Shown here piece by piece: positions 41,664-49,592 of a stretch of DNA of 64,000 nt. Below the pieces are notes generated by a model. The model was not told where the DNA came from, ran no database searches, and was given only the letters and a program-made list of their open reading frames with translations. The number at the start of each line of letters is the position of its first letter. Position 1 is the stretch's first letter. Source of the DNA: Planctomycetota bacterium (GTDB lineage Bacteria; Planctomycetota; UBA1135; JADKAF01); assembly GCA_016719295.1 (NCBI GenBank), contig JADKAF010000001.1:5704001-5768000 (forward strand), in the 5' to 3' direction. The position numbers and the translations under genes were made by a program.

Positions 41664-44119
41664 CGCGGTGCTCCGTCGAAGCGCGCCCGGAGCTCCGCTT
41701 CGCAATCGGGAGGCGGGACCAACAAGGTCTCGGGGTAACGCCGGTAGCGCAGCATGGCGGAGAAGATACGCTCTCCGTCCTGCTGCTCGATGCTGGCACC
41801 GGCGAGATATTGGAGACGCAGGCTGCGGTCGAGGTTCGGCTCGGCGTCGGCGAGCCATCCGCGGAGCTCGGGGCCGCGACCGGCATAGGTTTCGAGGAGG
41901 GCGTGCGCGGAGGCGAGCTCGAGCTCCTCGAGCGAAGTCCAGGCTTCGGGCGCGCGCGAGAGTCGCTCTTCCAACGCGTCGGCGTCGATGAGCAGCGGCT
42001 CGCGCGAGCCGAGCATCACCACGTCGTAGCCCAGCTCGTCGGGGTCGCTGCTCCAGATCGTGCCCTCGGGGAAGGCATCGAAGAAGGTGCGGAGCTCGCT
42101 CTTCACCGCCGCTTCGCTGGTCTCGTAGAGCGGGACCCATTGCGTGAAGATCCCGCCGGGTGCCAAGTGTTCGAGGCAGAGGCGATAGTACTCCGCTGTG
42201 TAGAGCGCCGCGGCACCAGCGACCCAGGGATGGATCGGATCCGAGGTCACGAGGTCGAAGCGCTCGCGCGAGGTGGCGAGGAAGTGCCGGGCGTCATCGC
42301 GGATCACTTGCGTGCGCGGATCGCGCAGCACACCGCGGTTCTCCGCGTCGAAGTAGAGGCGCGCGGCTTCGGGGACCACGGGCTCGATCTCGCAGATGAC
42401 GATGCGCTCGATGCTCGGGTGATCGATGAAGCAACCCGCCGTCACGCCCGCGCCGCAGCCGACGATCAGCACCGAGCGGGGATGCGGATGCAGCAGCGCG
42501 GGGATGTGCCCGAGCAAGCGTTGAAGGCGCATGTCGAGCGGGACCCCGGAGGCCACGACCTTGCCGCTCACGTGGAAGTTCCGCGCGCCATCGTCCTGCT
42601 CGGTGACGGCGACGGCGGTGCTGTGTCCTTCGCGCACGTGCAGCACGCGCGCGCCGTCCTTCCAGCGCTCGACGCGTCGACCGTGGGCGAGAAGCCCGAT
42701 CGGGACCTCGGGCAGGCCGCGCCACGCGAGGAGCGAAGCGCTCGCGAGCAAGCACAGCGCGGCGCAGGTGGCCCGGAGCGTCGCCCTGCGCGTCGGTGCG
42801 CCTCGGCGCAGAGCTGCGTGAACGCCGAGCGCCGCCGCGAGCGCGCTCGCGAGGACGAGGCCCTGCACGGCGAAGCGCGTGCCGTGCGCGGCGATCGCGT
42901 AGAAGCTCACCGCCGCGGTCCCGGCGATCGCGCCGAAGGTGTTCGTCGCGCAGGCGCGCGCCACGGCGCGCTCCGCGCTGAGCCCACCGCCGGCGAGAGC
43001 CGCGACGCCGAGAGGGAACGCGGCGCCCCAGCAGAGCGGACCCAGCGCGATCGCGCCGAAGCAGCGTGCGAAGTCCCAGGTGTACATCCAGCCCAACTTC
43101 TCGCGCACCGCGGGCAGGAAGACCTCGGTCGGCTGCGTGTGCGGCAGCGCTTCGAGGAGGGCGTGCGCGCTGAAGGCCAAGGCGAGCGCGGCGAGGAGCT
43201 GCGTGAGCCACAGCGCCTGCAAGGGCTGGCTGCTGCGGCGCGCGAGCGCGGAGCCGATCGCGCTGCCGAGCCCGAGCGCGGTGAGGAAGACCGCGAGCAC
43301 CAGCGTGAAGGTGTAGGTCGTCGCGCCGAGCAGCAAGCCGAGCCAGCGCGTCCAGACCACCTGCGCGCCCATCGACGCGGCTCCCGAGAGCGCGAGCACC
43401 GCGCCGATGCTCCACGGCGCGAAACGCTGAGGCGCTGCGGCGGCGTCCGGCGCGCGCGGCGGCTCCGCGCCTTCGACCGCGTGCGGATGGCGACGCGAGA
43501 GAGCGAAGGCCGCGGCGGCGACGAGCAGGTTCAGCCCCACGCCCACGGCGGTCGCGACGTAGACGTCGTAGGCGCGCAGGAGATAGAAGCCCGCGAGGAG
43601 CGTTCCCGCCACCGCGCCGATCAAGTTCGCGGCATAGAAGCTGCCGAGCTCGGCGACGCCCGCCGGCGTCCGCTGCACCCAGCGAGCCACGGCAGGCAGG
43701 GTGGCACCCATCAGGATCGTCGGCGGCAGCAAGCACAGCGCCGAGAGCGCCGCTCTCCACGGCAGACCGCCGGAGCTCGGATCGACGCGCGCGACGTAGA
43801 GCTCGGCGAGCGCGGGCAGCGCGAGCGGCAGCGCGATCGCGGAGATCGCGATCAAGAGCTCGCAGAGCGCGTAGATCGCCAGCGGATGTCGGCGCGGCGA
43901 TACGCAGCGTGGCAAGAGCAGGCTCCCGATCCCCATCCCGCCCATGAAGGTCGCGAGCAGGACCCCGAGCGAGATCACCGACGCGCCGATCACGAGGCGC
44001 AGCAGGTGAAACCAGATGACTTCATAGAGCAGCGCCGCGCAGCCGCTGCCGAAGAAGAGGAGCCAGAGCAGCGCGGCGCTGTGGTGCGAGACCGCGTCCG
44101 AGGGCGACCGAGATTTCAT
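41660..44119 (-). CDS. Membrane-fused spermidine synthase-like protein
   Basis: An 819-residue protein. The N-terminal about 480 residues hold roughly 12 membrane segments in two blocks (GSGCAALLYEVIWFHLLRLV; MGAQVVWTRWLGLLLGATT). The C-terminal part is a spermidine synthase-type methyltransferase fold: VLIVGCGAGVTAGCF, ICEIEPVVPEAARLYF, DLVTSDPIHPW and LAPGGIFTQWVPLYE. This fused form is widespread in environmental bacteria and rarely characterised; real aminopropyl transfer is unproven. It overlaps the DDAH-like gene by 4 bp, suggesting a link to amine metabolism. Confidence 0.9.
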   Translation of the reverse strand: MKSRSPSDAVSHHSAALLWLLFFGSGCAALLYEVIWFHLLRLVIGASVISLGVLLATFMGGMGIGSLLLPRCVSPRRHPLAIYALCELLIAISAIALPLALPALAELYVARVDPSSGGLPWRAALSALCLLPPTILMGATLPAVARWVQRTPAGVAELGSFYAANLIGAVAGTLLAGFYLLRAYDVYVATAVGVGLNLLVAAAAFALSRRHPHAVEGAEPPRAPDAAAAPQRFAPWSIGAVLALSGAASMGAQVVWTRWLGLLLGATTYTFTLVLAVFLTALGLGSAIGSALARRSSQPLQALWLTQLLAALALAFSAHALLEALPHTQPTEVFLPAVREKLGWMYTWDFARCFGAIALGPLCWGAAFPLGVAALAGGGLSAERAVARACATNTFGAIAGTAAVSFYAIAAHGTRFAVQGLVLASALAAALGVHAALRRGAPTRRATLRATCAALCLLASASLLAWRGLPEVPIGLLAHGRRVERWKDGARVLHVREGHSTAVAVTEQDDGARNFHVSGKVVASGVPLDMRLQRLLGHIPALLHPHPRSVLIVGCGAGVTAGCFIDHPSIERIVICEIEPVVPEAARLYFDAENRGVLRDPRTQVIRDDARHFLATSRERFDLVTSDPIHPWVAGAAALYTAEYYRLCLEHLAPGGIFTQWVPLYETSEAAVKSELRTFFDAFPEGTIWSSDPDELGYDVVMLGSREPLLIDADALEERLSRAPEAWTSLEELELASAHALLETYAGRGPELRGWLADAEPNLDRSLRLQYLAGASIEQQDGERIFSAMLRYRRYPETLLVPPPDCEAELRARFDGAPR

Positions 44120-44199
44120 CGAGGGACGGGAGCTCCGCGAAGCCGGGGTTCCTCTCTACCCGCGCATCGCCGGAACGGTTCCGCCCCTCGAGAATCCGG

Positions 44200-44242
44200 C
44201 CACTGCACAGTCGAGGTGCCTGGCTCCTCGACTGTGCCGTGG
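44200..44242. repeat. Dispersed palindrome, TGCCTGGC-core copy
   Basis: Arms CACAGTCGAGG (44206-44216) and CCTCGACTGTG (44226-44236) pair perfectly over 11 bp, extended to 15 of 17 with the outer bases. The loop TGCCTGGCT holds the family core. It sits 8 bp beyond the PhoX stop codon, so the PhoX mRNA 3' end would carry this stem. Confidence 0.88.
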
Positions 44243-44250
44243 GAGGGAGC

Positions 44251-46206
44251 TCAGCTCCCGATCTTGCCGCCGTCCAGCTTCCGGATCGCGACGGTCGCCG
44301 GGCGCGGGCGCCGGCCGTTGCCGTAGGGCCAGGTCGAGACCGCGGTCGGATTCGCCGGGCTCGGCGAGCCGAACTGGTTGTTCCAGAAGGTCGTCGACTC
44401 GCCGGGGTGCTGCACGTTCACGAACATCGTGCGCTGGTCGGGCGTGGTGATCACACCGGTGATCTCGCAGCCGCGCGGCCCGGTCAAGAAGCGGCGCACT
44501 TCTCCGGTGAAGGGGTCGGCGACGAGCATCTGGTTGTTGGCGATGCGGTCGTAGCCGCGGCTGGCCAAGTTCTGCGACGAGTTCGAGATGTCGGTCTGGA
44601 TCCAGACCAGGCCGTCCGGATCGACCCACACGCCGTCCGGCGAGCCGAAGGCGGGCTGGCTCGCCGGGACGCTCGGATCGTAGGCGGGGTCGCCGGCGAT
44701 CACGAAGATGTCCCACTCGAAGCTGAGCGAGCTGTTGTCGTGGTCCGCCTCGCGGAAGCGCACGATGTGGCCGTAGGGGTTCGGGTCGCGGTTGCTGTTC
44801 ACCGCTGCGCCGTTGCCGCTGCCGTTCGTGAGAGTGACGTAGACGTCCTTCGTGTGCTCGTCGACCGAGACCCACTCCGGGCGATGCAGGCGCGTGGCGC
44901 CCACGGCGTCGGCGGCCTGACGGGTGCGGATGAGCACATCGGCTTGATCCGCCCAGCCGTTCGCGACGGTGAAGGGACCCGTGCCGTGCTCCAGCGCGAT
45001 CCAGGTTCCGGTCCCGTTCTCCTCGAACTTCGCGACGTAGAGGATGCCGTGGTCGAGCGGGCTCTCGCCGCGCGCGCGCCACATGCGCCACGGGCGATCG
45101 CCGACGAACTTGTAGAGATAGTCGCCGTTCTCGTCGTCACCGCTGTAGACGACGACGCGGCCGCGCGCCTCGGTGACGGTCGCACCCTCGTGCTTGATGC
45201 GGCCGAGCCGCGTGCGCTTGACCGGCGTCGAGCGCGGGTCGAAGGGATCGATCTCGACGACCCAGCCGAAGTGGTTGAGCTCGTTGCGATTCACCGCCAC
45301 GTCGAAGCGCGGCTCGGCGACGTGCCAGTTGTAGCCGAAGCCGCCGCGCGAGACGCCGTAGCGCGCTTCCAGAGCCGTCGCCGTCCAGCTCGAGTCCGCC
45401 GTGCCGAAGTAGCCGTTCCAGTTCTCTTCGCAGGCGAGATAGGTGCCCCAGGGCGTGAAGCCGTGGGCGCAGTTGTTGAGCGTGCCGCGCGGGCTCGGCG
45501 TGATCGCCGACTGGAGCATCGGGTGCGAGGGCGATACCGGGCCGGAGAAGGCCATCGGCGTCGTGCCGGTGATGCGGCGGTTGTAGGGCGAGTCGATGAC
45601 GTGCGACCAGTTGCCGTTCGCATCGCGCTGGATCTCGATCACCGACACGCCGTGACCGGCGAGGGCCTTCGCGACCTTCTCGCGACCGGCGGCGTCGTTC
45701 GTGATCGTGCGGCCGACCGCGGCGCTGTAGATCTGGTTCGCGTCGGTGTACTCGTGGTTGATGACCAGGAGGCCGCGACGATTGCCGAGGGGCCCGCGCC
45801 AGAGCGGGAAGTAGTGCATGCCGTCGTGGTTGAACCCGACCTGCAGCTCCTGATCGGCGGCGCTGTTCGAGGCGTCTTCGGCGAACGGGGTGGCGTTCGA
45901 CCAGAGCGGCGTGCCCCAGGGCACCATCACCTGCGCAACGTAGCCGGGCGGGACGATGAAGTCGTCGGCGCTCGAGGCCGGCACTTCGGTGAAGCCCATG
46001 CGCGGCCGGCGGCTACGACCGGAGCGCGGGCCGTTCGTACCGAGCTCCTGGGCCGCGGCGCCGCGGCCGAAGAGGAACTGGGCCGCCGTCGCCGCCAGCG
46101 CGCCGCCGAGCAGGTTGCGCCGGGAGAGGTGCTTCTCGATGAGCTGCGTGAGCTCGGGATTCTGCGTCGGGTTCGAGCCCTGCGGGTTCTCGTCTTGTTC
46201 GAGCAT
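44251..46206 (-). CDS. PhoX-family (DUF839) phosphatase, Tat-exported
   Basis: A 651-residue protein. The N-terminus has a Tat signal (LSRRNLLGGALAATAAQFLF). PhoX-family stretches follow: VPWGTPLWSNATPFAED, NHDGMHYFPLW, LVINHEYTD, CEENWNGYFG, FGWVVEIDPFDP and NVQHPGESTTFWN. PhoX enzymes are Ca/Fe-dependent monoesterases that release phosphate outside the cytoplasm. It lies between a palindromic repeat and a 264-bp gene-free stretch (46207-46470) in which I saw no convincing pho box. Confidence 0.93.
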   Translation of the reverse strand: MLEQDENPQGSNPTQNPELTQLIEKHLSRRNLLGGALAATAAQFLFGRGAAAQELGTNGPRSGRSRRPRMGFTEVPASSADDFIVPPGYVAQVMVPWGTPLWSNATPFAEDASNSAADQELQVGFNHDGMHYFPLWRGPLGNRRGLLVINHEYTDANQIYSAAVGRTITNDAAGREKVAKALAGHGVSVIEIQRDANGNWSHVIDSPYNRRITGTTPMAFSGPVSPSHPMLQSAITPSPRGTLNNCAHGFTPWGTYLACEENWNGYFGTADSSWTATALEARYGVSRGGFGYNWHVAEPRFDVAVNRNELNHFGWVVEIDPFDPRSTPVKRTRLGRIKHEGATVTEARGRVVVYSGDDENGDYLYKFVGDRPWRMWRARGESPLDHGILYVAKFEENGTGTWIALEHGTGPFTVANGWADQADVLIRTRQAADAVGATRLHRPEWVSVDEHTKDVYVTLTNGSGNGAAVNSNRDPNPYGHIVRFREADHDNSSLSFEWDIFVIAGDPAYDPSVPASQPAFGSPDGVWVDPDGLVWIQTDISNSSQNLASRGYDRIANNQMLVADPFTGEVRRFLTGPRGCEITGVITTPDQRTMFVNVQHPGESTTFWNNQFGSPSPANPTAVSTWPYGNGRRPRPATVAIRKLDGGKIGS

Positions 46207-46470
46207 CTCGTGGGTCCTCTCGCGCCTCGCCCCGGAGATGGGCGTAGCGCGCGTGTGCGAGGGGAGGCGACAGGGGGCGTCGCCGGAGGACGCAGAGCAA
46301 AGGCGCTGCGCGCGAAGTTCCGCAGCACTTCGCGGTGAAGCTCGCGTAAAGCCCGGTCCGGGCCATTACAATCGCCGCGTGCGCCGCCGCGTCTCCCCGG
46401 TGCGCGCCGGCATGCGTTCCGGACGGCCCGCGCTTGCTCGATCCACTCAACGCCGTCGCGTGAGCTTCAG

Positions 46471-47298
46471 ATGTCCGTGTCCATCGCTGCTTCGGCAGAT
46501 GTCCATCCCACGGCCGAGATCGGCGCCGAGGTCTCGATCGGCCCCTTTGCCTATGTGGGGCCGCATGCCGTGATCGGCGACGGCTGCGTGCTGGCATCGC
46601 ACGCGGTCGTGCGTCGCGGGGCGCGCCTCGGCCCGGGCGTCCGCGTCGACAGCTTCGCCGTCGTCGGCGGCGATCCGCAGATGATCGGTTTCGATCATGG
46701 GATCGAGAGCGGAGTCACGATCGGCGCGGGCACCTTCCTCCGCGAGCATGTCACCGTTCATCGCTCGACGAAGCCCGGGGAGCGCACCATCATCGGCGAG
46801 CACTGCTATCTCATGGCCAACAGCCATGTCGGGCACGACAGCGAGGTCGCGGATCGCGTGACGCTGGCGAACAACGTGATGCTCGCCGGGCATGTGCTCG
46901 TGGGTAAGAACGCCTTTCTCGGCGGCGGCTCCGGCATCCACCAGTTCGTCCGCGTCGGCGAAGGCGCGATGGTCGGCGGCAACGCCTCGATCTCGCTCGA
47001 CGTTCCGCCCTTCACGATCGTCGCCGAGCGCAACGCTCTCTACGGCTTGAACGTGGTCGGCCTGCGCCGCAGGAAGCACGACAGCGCGCAGGTCGCGCAG
47101 CTGAAGCGCTGCTTCCGCGCGGTCTTTGGCCAGGTCAGCGACGTGCGCGCTCGCGCGCGCGAAGCGGCGCTCGAGCTCGAGGGCGGTGTGCTCGCGACCC
47201 CGTTCCTGGCGTTCTTCGAAGGCGGGAAGCGCGGCTTCGTGCGCCTGCGCCGAGCCGATGGGCGCCAGGTGGGTGCGGAGGCCTCGGCCATCGACTAG
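46471..47298 (+). CDS. lpxA: UDP-N-acetylglucosamine acyltransferase
   Basis: A 275-residue left-handed beta-helix protein with hexapeptide repeats (IGAEVSIGPFAYVGPHAVIG). The catalytic His lies in MANSHVGHDSEVAD, and GGGSGIHQFVRVGEGAMVGG and NVVGLRRRKH are LpxA signatures. It catalyses the first step of lipid A synthesis. The gene stands alone here, without lpxD, fabZ or lpxB, and is followed by the tandem hairpin array. Confidence 0.95.
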   Translation: MSVSIAASADVHPTAEIGAEVSIGPFAYVGPHAVIGDGCVLASHAVVRRGARLGPGVRVDSFAVVGGDPQMIGFDHGIESGVTIGAGTFLREHVTVHRSTKPGERTIIGEHCYLMANSHVGHDSEVADRVTLANNVMLAGHVLVGKNAFLGGGSGIHQFVRVGEGAMVGGNASISLDVPPFTIVAERNALYGLNVVGLRRRKHDSAQVAQLKRCFRAVFGQVSDVRARAREAALELEGGVLATPFLAFFEGGKRGFVRLRRADGRQVGAEASAID

Positions 47299-47317
47299 CG
47301 GGGCTTCGCGCGTTCTG

Positions 47318-47483
47318 CTGGTTCGACGGCTGACGCCGTTGAGACGGGGATGTTGGCTGGTTCAACGGCTGACGCCGTTGAGACGGGGCTGGTTCAACGG
47401 CCGACGCCGTTGAGACGGGGCTGGTTCAACGGCTGGCGCCGTTGAGACGGGGCTGGTTCAACGGCTGACGCCGTTGAGACGGG
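47318..47483. repeat. Five tandem copies of a 32-bp hairpin repeat
   Basis: Units start at 47318, 47357, 47389, 47421 and 47453; the last four abut exactly, while the first is set off by a 7-8-bp spacer. Each begins CTGGTTCAACGG and ends TTGAGACGGG, with a 7-bp stem CAACGGC/GCCGTTG around a loop of TGAC, CGAC or TGGC-type. The array starts 19 bp after the lpxA stop and ends 32 bp before the next ATG. Related copies lie at 22553 and 30593. Confidence 0.93.
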
Positions 47484-47515
47484 TAGCGGTAGGAGCCGCG
47501 CCGGGGGGGGTGAGG

Positions 47516-49579
47516 ATGCGAGCTGGGACGATCCAGGCGTTGACGGTATGGGTGGGGATCTCGGTGATCGCGGCGGCAGGAGGCGCTGTCGCGCAAGACG
47601 CCGACGCCGGAGCTGAGCTGGGTCAGGAGCGCACGAGCTCGTCGCTGATCGATCACGATCTCGGCTTCGAGCTCGTCGCGCCTGGTCCGGGTTGGGAGAT
47701 CTGGGACGAGGCCGAGGCCTCCGCGATCGATCCGGATGCCTGCGCCGGTCTCTGGCATCTCGGCACCGGCGTACGCGCGCTGCTCTCCGTGCGGCCCGCG
47801 CGCGACATGGATCGCAGCGAGCTCTTCGTGTTCTATGAGACGTCGCGGAAGGCACAGCTCCTCGGAGCCCCGCCGCGCCTCCTCTCGCCGGAGGAGCCGC
47901 TGCATCTCCAGATCGAGCTCTCGCGAGAGCAGACGCTGCGCGCGGAGCTCTTCGTCCACACGCATGGCGACGCCTTCGCCGAGCTCGAGATCGCCTTCGC
48001 GGGCGAGCTCCCGCAGGAGCTCCGAGCGTCTCTCGACGGAGCGCTGCGCCTCGTGCCGGAGCTCGAGCCGCGCTGGCGCGCGCGCGCCGATCGGAAGGAC
48101 GAGTTCTTCCCGTGCGGTCTCCTGCGCGCGGGGCGCTATCTCGACCTCGACGTCGGCTTCGCGCTCGCGGTCCCCGAGGACTGGAGGTTCCTCCTGCCGG
48201 GTGATCCGCTGGAGCCCGCGCTCGAGGAGAGCTGCGGAATGGGGCATCGCGAGCGGCCGCTGCGCGCGCTGCTGCAAGCGCGCCGCGTCTCGAGCGCAGA
48301 GCAAGCGCGTCGCCGCGAGCGCCTCGCCGAGGCGCAAGGCGACGAAGCGATCTCGATCCTGCCGACTCCTCACGGCGAGCTACTCCTGCGCAGCTCGCGC
48401 GAGAGGCGCGAGCGCGAGGGCGTGGAGCTCGAGGTCGAGCGCGTCGAGGCTTGGCTCGGCTGGGGCGAGTGGATGCTGCGCTTCGATCTGCGGGGGTTGC
48501 AGTCCTCGCGCGCCGAGCTGCACGCGGCGCTCGAGGCTCTCGCGCGCGGGCTCGAGCGCCTGCCCGCCGAGGATCTCGACGCGCGGCGCGCCGAGCATCG
48601 CGCTTGGCTCGATCGACCGGAGATCGATCCCGAGAGCGGCTTCGAGGACCAGCGCTCGCTCCAGCGCGGGACCTACGAGAACTTCGCGGCGGGCTGGAGC
48701 TTCCGGCGTCGCCTCGCCGACGAGTTCGTCATGGAGCTCCGGCCAGGCGGCTCGGATCCCGAGCTCGTCGGTTGGGATGCGCGGCGCGAGCTGCGCTTCG
48801 AGCTGCGCACGCGCACGAGCGAGCTGGAGCTGGACGCGGTGCATCGCGAGGCCTTCGGAGCCGAGGGCGCGGCGCTCGACGCGGAGAGCCTCTACGGTCC
48901 TGCGGGCTTCGGTCGCCGCTCGTGGATCGAGCCGGATCGCGCGGGCGAGAGGGCCTGGGGCTGCAGCCGCAAGCACGTGCTCGTGACGCTGCCGCTGCGC
49001 GACCGCAGCTTCGTCGAGCTGCGCCTCGAAGCACCGGCGGAGCACTTCGCGGAGGGGACCGGCCCGGTGCTGCAAGAGATCCTCGGATGCCTGCACTTCG
49101 ATCAGGAGCCCCGGAAGTCGATCGAGGAGCACGGCGAGGGCTGGATCGATTGGAATCGCGGCCATGCGCTGCTGCCGTCGACGGGAAGCGGGTGGAAGCG
49201 CTCCGGGATCACTCGTGGCTGGCTCGTGCTTGCTTCGCGCGCGGGCTCGTTGCGCTCGCGACCGGTGCCCTTCCGCTCGATGTTGGATGCTTCGCGGCGT
49301 CGCCGCGAGGAGCTCGAGCTGCTCGCGCATGCGGTCGTCGGCATCGGTCGCGATCCCTTCGGCGGCGCGACGCGCGAGCTCGGCGCCATCCGCCTCGGCG
49401 ATCTCCCGGCGCGACGCTTCGCCTTCGACGTGGGACCCGAGGGGCGGAAGCTCCCCGCGGAGCTCTGGATCGCTTGGCAAGGGAATCAGCTCCATCAGCT
49501 CCTGCTGACGAGCCGACCCGATGTGCAGCTCGCGCCGGAGCTCTCGGCGCTCGCTCTCTCCTTCTTCCAGTCCCTCTGA
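47516..49579 (+). CDS. Large exported protein, paralogue A of a tandem pair
   Basis: A 688-residue protein starting at ATG 47516 after a G-rich site (GGGGGGGGTGAGG, 47503-47515). A signal peptide (VWVGISVIAAAGGAVA-Q) leads a mixed alpha/beta protein with many Glu/Arg stretches. LGFELVAPGPGWEIWD and SAIDPDACAGLWH parallel the next gene. The block architecture (conserved opening followed by RLVPELEPRWRARA and GFALAVPEDWRFLLPGDP) suggests two or three repeated domains. No known family. Confidence 0.7.
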   Translation: MRAGTIQALTVWVGISVIAAAGGAVAQDADAGAELGQERTSSSLIDHDLGFELVAPGPGWEIWDEAEASAIDPDACAGLWHLGTGVRALLSVRPARDMDRSELFVFYETSRKAQLLGAPPRLLSPEEPLHLQIELSREQTLRAELFVHTHGDAFAELEIAFAGELPQELRASLDGALRLVPELEPRWRARADRKDEFFPCGLLRAGRYLDLDVGFALAVPEDWRFLLPGDPLEPALEESCGMGHRERPLRALLQARRVSSAEQARRRERLAEAQGDEAISILPTPHGELLLRSSRERREREGVELEVERVEAWLGWGEWMLRFDLRGLQSSRAELHAALEALARGLERLPAEDLDARRAEHRAWLDRPEIDPESGFEDQRSLQRGTYENFAAGWSFRRRLADEFVMELRPGGSDPELVGWDARRELRFELRTRTSELELDAVHREAFGAEGAALDAESLYGPAGFGRRSWIEPDRAGERAWGCSRKHVLVTLPLRDRSFVELRLEAPAEHFAEGTGPVLQEILGCLHFDQEPRKSIEEHGEGWIDWNRGHALLPSTGSGWKRSGITRGWLVLASRAGSLRSRPVPFRSMLDASRRRREELELLAHAVVGIGRDPFGGATRELGAIRLGDLPARRFAFDVGPEGRKLPAELWIAWQGNQLHQLLLTSRPDVQLAPELSALALSFFQSL

Positions 49580-49592
49580 GCGGAGCGCAGCC

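Noticed and set aside
46207..46470. Pho-box-like operator upstream of PhoX
   Set aside because: No convincing direct repeats of the expected spacing were seen.
47318..47483. Possible CRISPR array
   Set aside because: The units abut directly or with a 7-8-bp gap, with no unique spacers of constant length, and no cas genes are in the window.
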